From the NCBI GenBank assembly GCA_021324415.1, contig JAJPJF010000280.1, forward strand, positions 1 through 61,532: a stretch of DNA of 61,532 nucleotides, given 5' to 3'. Below are positions 1 through 9,073 of the stretch, in pieces. Under the pieces are notes generated by a model. The model was not told the origin of the DNA and made no database searches. It saw only the letters and a list, made by a program, of their open reading frames with translations. Origin of the DNA: Nostocales cyanobacterium Centralia_MAG_434. GTDB lineage: Bacteria > Cyanobacteriota > Cyanobacteriia > Cyanobacteriales > Nostocaceae. How positions within the stretch are numbered: position 1 is the stretch's first letter; every line of letters starts with the position of its first letter. Both the position numbers and the translations under genes were made by a program.

Positions 1-536
1 AGCCAAATAAAGTTGTTGCTAATATTCCTTACAACATTACTGGACCAATTCTAGAAAAGCTACTAGGCACCATTGCTAACCCAAACACGAAACCATACGA
101 CTTATTGGTGCTGTTAGTACAAAAAGAAGTCGCACAAAGATTGGTTGCTCTACCAGGGTCAAGAACATTTGGCGCGTTGTCAGTACGAGTGCAATATCTA
201 GCAAAGTGTGAATTAATTTGTCCAGTTCCCGCCGGAGCATTTCACCCACCACCAAAGGTAGACTCAGCAGTCGTCAGGCTTACTCCACACCAAATTGAGC
301 CACCAGCTTCAAATACACGACAGTTGGAAACTTTGGTCAAGTTGGGCTTTGGTGCTAAGCGTAAAATGTTGCGAAATAATTTGCAATCAATTGTAGAACG
401 TGATCGCTTGACACACTTACTGGAACAATTGAATATAAATCCACAAGCGCGAGCCGAAGACCTGGGTGTAGATCAGTGGGTAGCCTTAAGTAATCAGTTA
501 CAAGTGTCAGGAGAAACAGAAAGACAGAAAAATTAA
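1..536 (+). CDS. rsmA: 16S rRNA dimethyladenosine transferase RsmA/KsgA, 3' part
   Basis: The frame is already open at base 3, so the gene is cut by the window edge and its N-terminal SAM-binding half is missing. The first visible residues contain NIPYNITGPI, which carries the N-I-P-Y catalytic motif of adenine-N6 methyltransferases. The C-terminal part (FHPPPKVDSAVVRL, then GFGAKRKMLRNNL) is the typical KsgA helical domain. KsgA dimethylates two adjacent adenines near the 3' end of 16S rRNA late in 30S assembly. The gene ends 54 bases before ispE on the same strand; this rsmA-ispE pairing is common in bacteria. Confidence 0.95.
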   Translation, partial: PNKVVANIPYNITGPILEKLLGTIANPNTKPYDLLVLLVQKEVAQRLVALPGSRTFGALSVRVQYLAKCELICPVPAGAFHPPPKVDSAVVRLTPHQIEPPASNTRQLETLVKLGFGAKRKMLRNNLQSIVERDRLTHLLEQLNINPQARAEDLGVDQWVALSNQLQVSGETERQKN

Positions 537-590
537 TTTTTTTTGACAGTTGTTGCGTCTTGTTTGAATTAGGAAGAGGAGGGAATATTT

Positions 591-1541
591 GTGAAGCCTA
601 TTATCCTTGAGGCTTTTGCCAAAATCAACTTATATCTAGAAATCATCGGCGATCGCCCTGATGGATATCATGAGTTGGTCATGATACTGCAAAGTATCGA
701 TCTTGCAGATCAAATTGAGATAACACCAAATAGTACTGATGACATCCGCATTGAATGTGCTCATCCGCAAGTTCCATTAGACAAAACTAACATTGCTTAC
801 CGTGCAGCAAAACTTATGGCTTCTGAATTTTCAGATGCTTTTGTTAAGCATGGCGGTCTAAACATTACAATCCACAAGCACATTCCTGTAGCAGCTGGGT
901 TAGCTGGAGGGTCGGCAAATGCAGCAGCCGTATTGGTGGGAGTCAACCTGCTATGGAATTTAGGACTCACCCAAATAGAATTAGAGGAACTAGGAGCAAC
1001 GCTGGGTTCAGATGTACCATTTTGTGTTGCGGGTGGAACAGTGATAGCCACAGGTAGAGGTGAGCAACTTTCTCCCCTACCCAGTTTAGATAACATATAT
1101 ATAGTATTAGGCAAATATCGTAGCTTGGCAGTTTCTACTGCTTGGGCATACACAACCTATCGCCAACAGTTTGGTAATTCTTATATCAAAGATACACAGG
1201 ATTTGGCAGCACGTGCGGCAGCAGTACATTCTGGACCAATGGTCAAAGCTATTTCGCACAAAGATGCCCTGGAAATAGCCCAACAGTTGCATAATGATTT
1301 AGAGCGTGTGGTTTTGCCAACACATCCGCAAGTGTTACAACTGCGAGAATTATTTGCCAGTACAGGTGTTTTGGGAACAATGATGTCTGGTTCTGGACCA
1401 AGTGTATTTGCATTGTGTGAATCTAAACAGCAAGCAGAACACGTTAAACATCTTGTGAGAGAGACAATTTCTGATCAAGATTTAGAATTATTTGTGACCA
1501 GGACGCATACACATGGAATTCAGGTGGTATCTTCGAGTTGA
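591..1541 (+). CDS. ispE: 4-diphosphocytidyl-2-C-methyl-D-erythritol kinase
   Basis: This 316-residue GHMP-family kinase phosphorylates CDP-methylerythritol in the MEP pathway, which supplies isoprenoids for carotenoids, phytol and quinones. The N-terminus (FAKINLYL, then RPDGYHEL) and the glycine-rich ATP loop [16 protein letters not shown] (about residues 99-114) are diagnostic. A second motif, [12 protein letters not shown], lies near residue 265. The GTG start is supported by a purine-rich ribosome site (AGGAAGAGGAGGG) about 8 bases upstream. It is full length for the family and probably co-transcribed with rsmA. Confidence 0.96.
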   Translation: MKPIILEAFAKINLYLEIIGDRPDGYHELVMILQSIDLADQIEITPNSTDDIRIECAHPQVPLDKTNIAYRAAKLMASEFSDAFVKHGGLNITIHKHIPVAAGLAGGSANAAAVLVGVNLLWNLGLTQIELEELGATLGSDVPFCVAGGTVIATGRGEQLSPLPSLDNIYIVLGKYRSLAVSTAWAYTTYRQQFGNSYIKDTQDLAARAAAVHSGPMVKAISHKDALEIAQQLHNDLERVVLPTHPQVLQLRELFASTGVLGTMMSGSGPSVFALCESKQQAEHVKHLVRETISDQDLELFVTRTHTHGIQVVSSS

Positions 1542-1550
1542 GAGGATCTC

Positions 1551-1574
1551 AAGCCAAGCTCTCAATCTTGGCTT
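1551..1574 (+). terminator. hairpin after ispE
   Basis: Perfect 8-bp stem AAGCCAAG/CTTGGCTT with an 8-base loop, starting 10 bases after the ispE stop. No U-run follows, so it may be an RNA 3'-end stabiliser rather than a true intrinsic terminator. Confidence 0.4.
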
Positions 1575-1616
1575 AACGGCTAAATCACATCTATTTTGAG
1601 AACCATAGTTTTAGAC

Positions 1617-1671
1617 GTAGTGGGAGCATCTCGCTCCCTGTGCTTACTAGCAGGCAAGATGCCCACACTAC
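1617..1671. repeat. imperfect inverted repeat (GTAGTG...CACTAC)
   Basis: The arms GTAGTGGGAGCATCTCGC and, read in reverse complement, GTAGTGTGGGCATCTTGC pair with a few mismatches around a loop of roughly 15 bases. Related GGGC-TCTTGCCC palindromes occur near 30003. This looks like a small dispersed intergenic repeat of cyanobacteria, but family membership was not checked. Confidence 0.45.
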
Positions 1672-1701
1672 ACAGATTTCAAAATCGGCGAGGTTTAATC
1701 A

Positions 1702-2022
1702 ATGAATGAGCCAAATGTAACGCAACAAACAGATAATCAAGTGCAGATTTCAACAAACCCCTTACGCAGTTTGATAGGATCGCTCATCTCAGGGGGACTA
1801 GGATACTTAGCTTACTCTCTCATGATTGCCATAGCTACAAGTTTTGCAACAAAACCCATTCATTCAGATAGTGTAGTGGTGATCAATATTGCCTCCGCTG
1901 TGCGTACTTTGGTTGTTGGTGTAGTGGCTTTGGCAAGTGGAGTATTTGGAATAGTAGCAGTAGGATTACTAGCATTAACAGTGCAGTTGTTCTTCCAGCA
2001 GTTGAGAAAGCAGAAGACTTAA
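1702..2022 (+). CDS. DUF3082-like small membrane protein
   Basis: This 106-residue protein has two hydrophobic segments (about residues 24-48 and 65-98) and a short basic C-terminus (QQLRKQKT). The size, the two-helix layout and the position after ispE match the cyanobacterial DUF3082 family of unknown function; that family call rests on memory. It probably sits in the thylakoid or plasma membrane. It is separated from ispE by a hairpin and a repeat, so it may have its own promoter. Confidence 0.65.
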   Translation: MNEPNVTQQTDNQVQISTNPLRSLIGSLISGGLGYLAYSLMIAIATSFATKPIHSDSVVVINIASAVRTLVVGVVALASGVFGIVAVGLLALTVQLFFQQLRKQKT

Positions 2023-2031
2023 CTGCTTATG

Positions 2032-3306
2032 CTATCTACCCCGATCTCGTTCCAAGTCATGAATCACTTTTTCCATGTACCATTCTTCTGACATACCAGG
2101 ATAATAATTCTTTGCTTGTTCAATCAGTCGTTGGGCGATTTCCCAATATCCACCTACCAGTCTTAATAATCGCTGGCGCAGTAAGTTATTCGTTGTCTTG
2201 CTGAACTCAGAATTGGGTTTGTGAACTTTTTTCAGACTATCTAAAACTTGTTGGTAATTTTCCCAATTTTCTTGTTCACAAAAGATACTCGCTGCACGCT
2301 GATAATCTTCAACAGCATGTTTCACTTCTTCGATACAAGTGTAAGCCATTCCCCGGTTGTAGTAAACTTGGGGATCATCAGGATTGATTTCCAATGCTTG
2401 GGTATAGTCTTTAATTGCCCCATAATAATTACCCATCGCTTGATAGACGTTTCCTCTTGCAACATAGAGAAGCGCATCCTGAGATTGGATCTGGAGTGCA
2501 CAGTTAAAATCAGCAAGTGCACCTTGATGATCTCCCAACAGAAAACGTGCCTTACCTCGGTTGCGATAAACAATTGCATCTGAAAAGTTCAAGCGTAATG
2601 CTTGATTAAAATCCGAAATTGCATCCCGATAATTTCCTAACTTGTACCGCACAACCCCTCGACAACAGTAAGCTTGAGCATCTTGTGGATCGACTTTTAA
2701 TGCCCAGTTTAAATCTTCCATTGCCTGCCGAGTCTCACCTTTTTCTGCTTTTTCTAGTAACTGAGTGAAATACTCCTTTTCAGATAGCATTGGCACTGGT
2801 TTAGAAGTTGGGGATTCACTAGTAATAACCGATTTTTCTTGCGGTTGTAGTTGTTTAATCTTTTCTAGACATAGACGACAATTTTCTTTGTCCCTTTGCT
2901 CTAGAAATAATTCTGCTGCTTTTTTAAAATTGGCGATCGCATCTTGAATAAAACCTTGTTTGCGCCGCACTGTTCCCCGTAAACTATAGGCAGGGGCATA
3001 ATTGCTATTGAGGCGAATAGCTTTATCCACATCCTCTAACGCCCCTGGTAAATTTTTCAGTCCCACCCGTGCTAAAGCACGACAATAATATGCCTCTACA
3101 CTTTGAGGATTCAGCTTCAAAACTTCTGTATAATCTGAAACAGCCTGAAGAATTTCTCCTGAGTCGTAGTATGCCAAACCTCTGCGCAAGTAGGCATCAG
3201 CAAAGTAGGGTGCGAGTTGCAAGGCACGGGTAAAATCCTCAATGGCTCCGGTATAGTCTTTTTGCTTAGACTTTTCTAATCCTTGATGGTAGAATTCGTC
3301 ATTCAT
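2032..3306 (-). CDS. tetratricopeptide-repeat protein
   Basis: This 424-residue protein consists largely of TPR units in two blocks. Repeats run from about residue 3 to 135 and again from about 170 to 345, separated by a charged linker. Typical units read ALELNPDDPQVYYNRGMAY and ALQLAPYFADAYLRRGLAY. No signal peptide or membrane segment is visible, so it is likely a cytosolic scaffold for protein-protein contacts. The last 75 residues lack TPRs and are basic. It converges with the DUF3082 gene, with 9 bases between stop codons. The specific partner is unknown. Confidence 0.85.
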   Translation of the reverse strand: MNDEFYHQGLEKSKQKDYTGAIEDFTRALQLAPYFADAYLRRGLAYYDSGEILQAVSDYTEVLKLNPQSVEAYYCRALARVGLKNLPGALEDVDKAIRLNSNYAPAYSLRGTVRRKQGFIQDAIANFKKAAELFLEQRDKENCRLCLEKIKQLQPQEKSVITSESPTSKPVPMLSEKEYFTQLLEKAEKGETRQAMEDLNWALKVDPQDAQAYCCRGVVRYKLGNYRDAISDFNQALRLNFSDAIVYRNRGKARFLLGDHQGALADFNCALQIQSQDALLYVARGNVYQAMGNYYGAIKDYTQALEINPDDPQVYYNRGMAYTCIEEVKHAVEDYQRAASIFCEQENWENYQQVLDSLKKVHKPNSEFSKTTNNLLRQRLLRLVGGYWEIAQRLIEQAKNYYPGMSEEWYMEKVIHDLERDRGR

Positions 3307-3412
3307 AATGTTAGTTTTAATGGACTTAGTGTATTGATTTTTAAGGTAGCGCGATTAATCACATACAGGCAGGCTACTTGCTCATATTAACTACTAACCA
3401 CTAACAAAGCTG

Positions 3413-4174
3413 ATGAATGACTACCTTTACCACTACCCACCGTTGTATTCCGGAATCTTATTAAAACGCTACAAGCGATTTTTTGCAGATGTTGAACTTG
3501 CTTCTGGGGAAATAGTTACAGCACACTGTCCGAATACAGGACCCATGACAGGGGTATCCACTCCTGGCAGTTTGGTGCAATTGTCTTTAAGTGATAACCC
3601 TAACCGCAAACTTGCCTACACCTGGGAACTGATACAAGTAAATGATAATGAGCCGACTTGGGTAGGGGTCAACACTTCCTTGCCTAATAGGATAATTAAG
3701 ATAGCTTTGGAACAGCGTCTGTTCCCAGAATTGGGCGAGTATGACCAAATTCGCGGTGAAGTTCCCTACGGACACGAAAAAAAAAGTCGAATAGATTTTG
3801 TCTTATCTAAATCTCATTTAGTCTCAACAAATAGTGAATTGCCGCTCACTAAAAATATTCGTAACATTTATTTGGAAGTTAAAAATACAACTTGGGCTCA
3901 AGGACGGTTAGCATTATTTCCTGATACAGAAACAACACGGGGACAAAAACACTTACGAGATATGACTGAACTTCTGCCGGGTAGTCGTGCAGTCATGCTT
4001 TACTTTATCAATCGAGGTGATTGTACTGAGTTTGTCCCTGGTGATGGTCCAGACCCTATTTATGGCAAATTGTTAAGATCTGGCATGGCGTTGGGATTGG
4101 AAGTTTTACCCTGCCGTTTTGAGATCACTCCAGAAGGTATCCGTTATTTGGGTTTGGCAAAATGTAAGCTTTAA
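3413..4174 (+). CDS. sfsA: SfsA family DNA-binding/nuclease protein
   Basis: This 253-residue protein matches the SfsA family over its whole length. Visible features are an OB-fold-like N-terminus (GILLKRYKRFFADVEL, CPNTGPMTGVSTPGS), the central segment SRIDFVL...YLEVKNTT, and FPDTETTRGQKHLRDM. The D/E-V-K residues and downstream Arg/Lys resemble a PD-(D/E)XK nuclease core, which is how SfsA is now viewed. E. coli SfsA was first described as a stimulator of sugar-fermentation genes. It is transcribed alone, 106 bases from the divergent TPR gene. Confidence 0.92.
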   Translation: MNDYLYHYPPLYSGILLKRYKRFFADVELASGEIVTAHCPNTGPMTGVSTPGSLVQLSLSDNPNRKLAYTWELIQVNDNEPTWVGVNTSLPNRIIKIALEQRLFPELGEYDQIRGEVPYGHEKKSRIDFVLSKSHLVSTNSELPLTKNIRNIYLEVKNTTWAQGRLALFPDTETTRGQKHLRDMTELLPGSRAVMLYFINRGDCTEFVPGDGPDPIYGKLLRSGMALGLEVLPCRFEITPEGIRYLGLAKCKL

Positions 4175-4175
4175 G

Positions 4176-4377
4176 AAGGGTGTGGGGTATAGGGTGTAGG
4201 GTGTAGGGTATCCCCATCAATGAATTGAGGAGATTTCATTCATGAATAAATTTTTTGTTTTCTCCATAAATAAATTTAGGGGCTTTAAACCAGCTTGGGT
4301 GTAGAGTAGGCTGTTCATTTTCTTCAAGAATTTCTTTTTACCCCTACACCCCACACCCTACCACCTACACCCATTTT
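4176..4377. repeat. inverted pair of G-rich heptad repeats
   Basis: GGGTGTA/GGGTATA-type heptads at about 4180-4212 are mirrored by CCCTACA/CCCACAC heptads at about 4338-4375, so the transcript could fold into a long stem around a 125-base AT-rich loop. Such short tandem repeats are typical of intergenic DNA in Nostocales. Confidence 0.6.
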
Positions 4378-4396
4378 TTCGGTGAAAAGTAGGAGC

Positions 4397-4654
4397 TTAC
4401 TTCTCAGTGTTCTGAGGAGCGGCTTTCAGTACAGCTTCTACAGATACATTCAGTTGTTGAGCAATCTGCTCCACATTCATCCCCATTTTGAGCAACAGAG
4501 GTACAGTTAGTCTCAACATTTCTGCTTCCCGTTCTTCCCGACCTTCTGTGTGACCTTCTGTGCGACCTTCTTCTTTTGCTTCTTGATAAACCCTAGTTTG
4601 CTCTAAATTCAATCCCAACATAGCTTCCACTTCCTCTCTCGTTAAATTAGCAAA
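4397..4654 (-). pseudogene. C-terminal relic of an Rpn-family (PD-(D/E)XK transposase) protein
   Basis: The frame is open from FANLTREEVEAMLGLNLEQT to the stop. It contains YQEAKEEGRTEGHTEGREER, the charged tail typical of cyanobacterial Rpn/DUF4351-type putative transposases. The nuclease domain (about 200 residues) is absent. The frame is closed upstream by a TAA that overlaps the last codons of cysA, so the junction sits exactly at the cysA stop. The only candidate start is an internal GTG. This is best read as a decayed insertion or deletion scar. Confidence 0.65.
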
Positions 4655-4655
4655 C

Positions 4656-5675
4656 TTAACTTAAACTATACTCAGGAAAAATCTTTGCCTGCTTAGATTT
4701 CACATAGACAGGCTGAGCCTCCTCAATATTGAGATAATTGAACTGATCACGGCTCAAGGAAGCATTCAGGATCTCCCCAGACTTAAGAAGCAATTCCACC
4801 CGAATCTCCCAACCCAAGTTCACAATGCGATCAACTTTGGCAGGTGCAGTCTCATCATCAGGATAGGTCTGAATCACAATGTCATGGGGACGCAAAAAGA
4901 TGCGATCGCCCTTTGCATTCACCACAACTTTGTCTGGTAAAATTCCCACGTTACGAGGTAGAACATTGACTGGACCAATAAAGCTCATCACAAACGGTGT
5001 TGCTGGTTGGTCATAAATCTCAGATGGACTACCAACTTGTTCCACCCGACCTTGATTCATCACCACAATTTGATCAGAAACTTCCATGGCTTCTTCTTGA
5101 TCATGGGTCACAAAAACAGTTGTCACATGCACTTCTTGATGCAGTTGTCGTAACCAACTTCTCAATTCCTTTCGGACTTGAGCATCCAATGCACCAAAAG
5201 GTTCATCTAAAAGCAAAATACGTGGTTGAGCGGCTAGTGCTCTTGCTAACGCTACCCGTTGACGCTGACCCCCAGAAAGTTGGGAGGGGTAGCGATCGCC
5301 AAAACCTCCTAATTGCACCAACTCTAAAAGTTCTTCTACTCTCTGTTGACGCTTAGTTTTAGGAATCTTGCGGATTTCCAACGGAAAGGCAATGTTCTCT
5401 CTTACCGTCAAGTGCTTAAACAGTGCATAATGCTGAAACACAAAACCAATATTGCGTTCCTGTACTGATTTATAGGTAGCATTTTCTCCAGTCAACCAAA
5501 TCTCTCCAGAATCAGGCACTTCCAACCCCGCAATCATCCTGAGCAAAGTTGATTTTCCTGAACCAGATGGACCCAATAGTGCCACCAGAGAGCCAGTTTT
5601 CACCTCTAGACTTACAGCATCAACCGCACGAAAAGAACCATATACTTTAGATACATTCTCAACTGCAATACCCAT
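4656..5675 (-). CDS. cysA: sulfate/thiosulfate ABC transporter ATP-binding protein
   Basis: This 339-residue ATPase powers sulfate import. Walker A (GPSGSGKST, about residues 35-43), signature [16 protein letters not shown] (about 135-150), Walker [13 protein letters not shown] and the switch histidine in [11 protein letters not shown] are all present. A C-terminal TOBE-like region follows ([12 protein letters not shown] onwards). It is last in the sbpA-cysT-cysW-cysA set, 87 bases after cysW; that gap carries G-rich heptad repeats. Its stop codon abuts a transposase-family relic. Confidence 0.95.
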   Translation of the reverse strand: MGIAVENVSKVYGSFRAVDAVSLEVKTGSLVALLGPSGSGKSTLLRMIAGLEVPDSGEIWLTGENATYKSVQERNIGFVFQHYALFKHLTVRENIAFPLEIRKIPKTKRQQRVEELLELVQLGGFGDRYPSQLSGGQRQRVALARALAAQPRILLLDEPFGALDAQVRKELRSWLRQLHQEVHVTTVFVTHDQEEAMEVSDQIVVMNQGRVEQVGSPSEIYDQPATPFVMSFIGPVNVLPRNVGILPDKVVVNAKGDRIFLRPHDIVIQTYPDDETAPAKVDRIVNLGWEIRVELLLKSGEILNASLSRDQFNYLNIEEAQPVYVKSKQAKIFPEYSLS

Positions 5676-5744
5676 AATTCTTCTTTAAGAAAACTAAATT
5701 ACAAAACCAAATATCTTAAGCAATATTTATGAAGAATGTTTTTA

Positions 5745-5771
5745 TCTCCCATGCCCCATGCCCTATGCCCT
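5745..5771 (-). repeat. GGGCATG/GGGCATA heptad repeats
   Basis: Read on the minus strand this is GGGCATA, GGGCATG, GGGCATG in tandem, located between cysW and cysA and touching the cysW stop. The same heptads recur at about 14473-14500. Confidence 0.6.
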
Positions 5772-6647
5772 CTTACTAGTTTTCCGTTCCAAAATTTCCT
5801 TCAACACCAAAGTGACCAACGCTAGCAGTGCCAGCAACACAGCAGCAGAGTAAGCGGCTTCTGTTTCATACTGTTTGTAAGCCTCTTCAACAAATAAAGG
5901 TAAGCTTTGGGTTTTGTTAGCAATATTTCCCGACACAACTGAGACTGCACCAAATTCACCCATTGCTCTTGCATTAGTTAAAATTAAGCCGTAAAGTAAA
6001 CCCCAACGAATATTTGGCAAGGTAACACGCCAAAATATTTGCCAAGGCTTTGCACCTAAAGTTTTAGCTGCTTCTTCCTGATCTTTACCTACCTCTTCTA
6101 AAACAGGAATAACTTCACGAGCAACAAAAGGCATGCTAACAAAAGCTGTTGCTAGCAGCATACCTGGAAAAGCAAAGATAATTTTAAGATCATGTGATTC
6201 TAGAAAGCCGCCAAACCATCCTTGCCGTCCATAAAGTAACACAATCATTAACCCTGCAACTACCGGAGAGATCGAAAAGGGTAGATCGATAATACTGAGA
6301 ACCAGAGCACGACCAGGAAATTTGTGGCGAGTAATTGCCCAGGCAGCACATAAACCAAAAACTGTATTTACAGGTACAGCAACCAAAGCTAGCAACAGTG
6401 TTAAGCGAGCTGCATTCTGAAAATCGGAGCGTGTCAGGTTCAACAGAAACGGACCTACCCCTTTTTTAAAAGCTTGGAAAAAGACGTTAAAGGCTGGAAT
6501 GTAGAGTACCAAAAATAGGTAAGCTACTGCTATTGCGATTAAACCAATAACGCCCCAATTTCTCGGTTTGCTTTGATTTTGTTCAGGTTGCTTTGTTGTG
6601 CTTGAATGAAAGCGAGGTGGTTCAAATGAGCCATCATTTTGTGTCAT
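5763..6647 (-). CDS. cysW: sulfate ABC transporter permease CysW
   Basis: This 294-residue inner-membrane permease has about six hydrophobic segments. It carries the ABC-permease EAA loop [28 protein letters not shown] (about residues 180-207, split here only by its function as the contact to CysA). The basic, polar N-terminal 30 residues are cytosolic. It pairs with CysT to form the sulfate channel. Its ATG overlaps the end of cysT by 14 bases, which indicates translational coupling. Confidence 0.94.
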   Translation of the reverse strand: MTQNDGSFEPPRFHSSTTKQPEQNQSKPRNWGVIGLIAIAVAYLFLVLYIPAFNVFFQAFKKGVGPFLLNLTRSDFQNAARLTLLLALVAVPVNTVFGLCAAWAITRHKFPGRALVLSIIDLPFSISPVVAGLMIVLLYGRQGWFGGFLESHDLKIIFAFPGMLLATAFVSMPFVAREVIPVLEEVGKDQEEAAKTLGAKPWQIFWRVTLPNIRWGLLYGLILTNARAMGEFGAVSVVSGNIANKTQSLPLFVEEAYKQYETEAAYSAAVLLALLALVTLVLKEILERKTSKRA

Positions 6648-7512
6648 ATCTTTGTCCCCAAACTTGTAAGAAATTAATTGCTATCAGCACCACCAAAGAA
6701 ATCACCAGTAGCACTATCCCGATAATTGTTGCACCAGAATAGTCGTACTGTTCTAATCGTTGGAAAATGAGTACAGGTGCAATCAAATCTTTAAAGGGCG
6801 TATTAGAAGATATAATGACTGTCGATCCATACTCACCAACTGCACGAGAGAATCCCAGCGCAATACCTGTCAAAATTGCGGGAAATAATGGTGGTAAGAT
6901 GACTCTCCAAAAAGTTTGCCATTGCGATGCACCCAAACACCAGGCAGCTTCTTCAATTTCCTTTTCCATTTCTTGAAGCACAGGCTGCACTGTCCTCACT
7001 ACAAAAGGGAGCGAGATAAATGTCATGGCTACCGCTACCCCACTAAGAGTGAAGGATATCTTTATGCCCAAGGGTGCAAGTAGCGAACCAATCCAACCGT
7101 TATCGCTGTACACTGTTGCCAGCGTTAACCCTGCAACCGAGGTTGGCAAAGCAAAAGGCAAATCCACAGAGGCATCAATGAACCTTTTGAGTGGGAAGTC
7201 ATAACGTACTAAAACCCAAGCGATCAAAGTGCCAAACACCCCATTCATCAGGGCTGTTAGCAATGATGTCAAAAATGTAACTTGATACGTTGCCAAAGCA
7301 ATGGGACTAGTAGCGATTTCCCAAAACTCAATAGGTGTTCTGGTGCTTGCTTTTAGGAACATCGCAACTATGGGGACAAATAACATCACTGTTAAATACC
7401 CCAGAGTGATGAGCCAAGCCACCGGAAGTTGCGATAACTGACTCAATAGCTTCCTTTTTGGAGGTTTCTTAGGAACTAGTTGCTGAGAGGGTAATGGAGA
7501 AGAGACAGCCAT
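6634..7512 (-). CDS. cysT: sulfate ABC transporter permease CysT (CysU)
   Basis: This 292-residue permease has six hydrophobic segments and the EAA loop ([20 protein letters not shown], about residues 190-209). The partner order sbpA-cysT-cysW-cysA is the standard cyanobacterial sulfate operon. It starts 49 bases after the sbpA stop and overlaps cysW by 14 bases. In Synechococcus such operons are induced by sulfur starvation through a LysR regulator (CysR). No cysR gene is seen in this window. Confidence 0.94.
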   Translation of the reverse strand: MAVSSPLPSQQLVPKKPPKRKLLSQLSQLPVAWLITLGYLTVMLFVPIVAMFLKASTRTPIEFWEIATSPIALATYQVTFLTSLLTALMNGVFGTLIAWVLVRYDFPLKRFIDASVDLPFALPTSVAGLTLATVYSDNGWIGSLLAPLGIKISFTLSGVAVAMTFISLPFVVRTVQPVLQEMEKEIEEAAWCLGASQWQTFWRVILPPLFPAILTGIALGFSRAVGEYGSTVIISSNTPFKDLIAPVLIFQRLEQYDYSGATIIGIVLLVISLVVLIAINFLQVWGQRYDTK

Positions 7513-7561
7513 AGATTCATGGAGAGTGGTAATTTTTTACAACCAAGCAATAACTAAGCCA

Positions 7562-8716
7562 TTACTGTTTTTTTGCTTGAATTTGGTCAAAAATAGCCCC
7601 ATCTGCAAAGAACTTTTTATTGATGGCAGACCAACCACCGTACTCATCAACCGTACCCAGATTTTTTACTTTGGGATATTTGTCTGCTATTTCCTTTGTC
7701 TTGGCAACTGTTTCCTCTACAGGACGGAATCCGATTTTGGCAAACTCTTGTTGTGCTTCTGGAGTAAATAAGTATTTGACAAAGGCTTCCGCTACTTCAC
7801 GAGTACCGTGTTTATCGACATTTTTATCCACGACTGCGATCGGATTGTCAATGGAGATATTCACATCAGGCACGACATAACTGAACTTCTCACCTTTTTG
7901 TTTTGCCAAGAGAATTTCATTTTCGTAGTTGATCAGAGCATCTCCTTGACCCTGTTTGAGAAATACGTCAGAAGCTTCGCGGGCATCCTTTGTTAGTACT
8001 GGAACATTCTTATAAACCTTAGTGACAAAATCTTGCGCTTTAGCGTCATCGCCTCCAGTTTTGATCACTGAATTCCAAAGTGCCAGAAAGTTCCAACGAG
8101 CAATACCCGAAGTTTTGGGATCAGCAGTAATGAGTTTGACGCTATCTTTTGCCAAATCTGACCAATTTTTGATACCTTTGGGGTTATTTAGACGAGTTAC
8201 TAATGCAGCCACAGTTTTAGTGACAATAGCGTTATTTGGAACTTCCTTTTCCCATCCCGACTGAATCAATCCAGCCTTTTCAATTTTCTGAGTATCTCCA
8301 GCTAGTGATAAATGCACAATATCTGCTTCTAAACCATCAATTACAGCACGAGTTTGAGAACCAGATCCTCCATAGCTTTGTTTAAAAGTAACGTTTTGAT
8401 TGTGTTCTTGTTTCCACTTATCTACAAATTTAGGAATGATCGCTTCATGAGCTGCTTTAGTAACAGCAAAAGACACAAGAGTTAACTCAACATCTTGCTT
8501 GTTAGCAGCAGCTGGACTACTACTAGGAGTGGCAGCAGAGTCCCCATTCGGAGAACGACTTGTATCTGCACCAGTACAGGCAGCAATCACCACACTCAAG
8601 CTTACGCCCACTAAAAAAAGTGCAACAAAGCCTTTCAAAGAATTCAGTTTTGACCGAATCTTGTTTTTTTCAATAAGTTGCTTTAACACTCCTAAGACAC
8701 CCCACCAGGAATTCAT
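7562..8716 (-). CDS. sbpA: sulfate-binding lipoprotein, first paralogue
   Basis: This 384-residue periplasmic sulfate receptor delivers substrate to CysT/CysW. The N-terminus has a hydrophobic stretch ending in a lipobox-like VVIAAC (Cys near residue 47), followed by a Ser/Pro/Ala linker, so a membrane-anchored lipoprotein is likely. Family motifs include VSFAVTKAAHEAI, QSYGGSGSQTRAVIDGLEADIV and NENEILLAKQKGE-type sequence. An SD-like GGGGAG lies 4 bases before the ATG. It is first in the operon and divergent from the second paralogue. Confidence 0.93.
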   Translation of the reverse strand: MNSWWGVLGVLKQLIEKNKIRSKLNSLKGFVALFLVGVSLSVVIAACTGADTSRSPNGDSAATPSSSPAAANKQDVELTLVSFAVTKAAHEAIIPKFVDKWKQEHNQNVTFKQSYGGSGSQTRAVIDGLEADIVHLSLAGDTQKIEKAGLIQSGWEKEVPNNAIVTKTVAALVTRLNNPKGIKNWSDLAKDSVKLITADPKTSGIARWNFLALWNSVIKTGGDDAKAQDFVTKVYKNVPVLTKDAREASDVFLKQGQGDALINYENEILLAKQKGEKFSYVVPDVNISIDNPIAVVDKNVDKHGTREVAEAFVKYLFTPEAQQEFAKIGFRPVEETVAKTKEIADKYPKVKNLGTVDEYGGWSAINKKFFADGAIFDQIQAKKQ

Positions 8717-9073
8717 AATGCTCCCCTTCTATAAAGTACCTTTTATAGCTAAAAATGCCGTACTTAATGTCATATCATATTACAGAAGAGTTGTTAAAAA
8801 CTCAAGAAACACTCTCTACTTACTTAAAATTGGACTTTGGTCAGCCTACTGACAAGACTATACAAAAACTATAAATTTGCTAGTAGCTTCAAGAAGCTTG
8901 ATATCATTGCAGCAGTAGCAATAGACTTACTTCCGATGAGGAAATTTACGCAAGTTTCAAGAAATTGTATACGGAAGCACTTGCTTTTGTTATTGAATCT
9001 ATGGCAGTGTGCAGAATAAAGATCTGTAAATCTACCGAATTAACGTAGTTTTTATTCGTCAATATCTTGAACC
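8717..9073. promoter_or_regulatory. divergent control region between two sulfate-binding protein genes
   Basis: This 357-base AT-rich gap must hold the promoters of both sbpA genes. Two dyads stand out: GTCAG-N4-CTGAC at 8840-8853 and AGCTTC-AA-GAAGCT at 8885-8898. Either could be an operator; neither was matched to a known CysR consensus. No convincing ORF is present. Confidence 0.4.
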
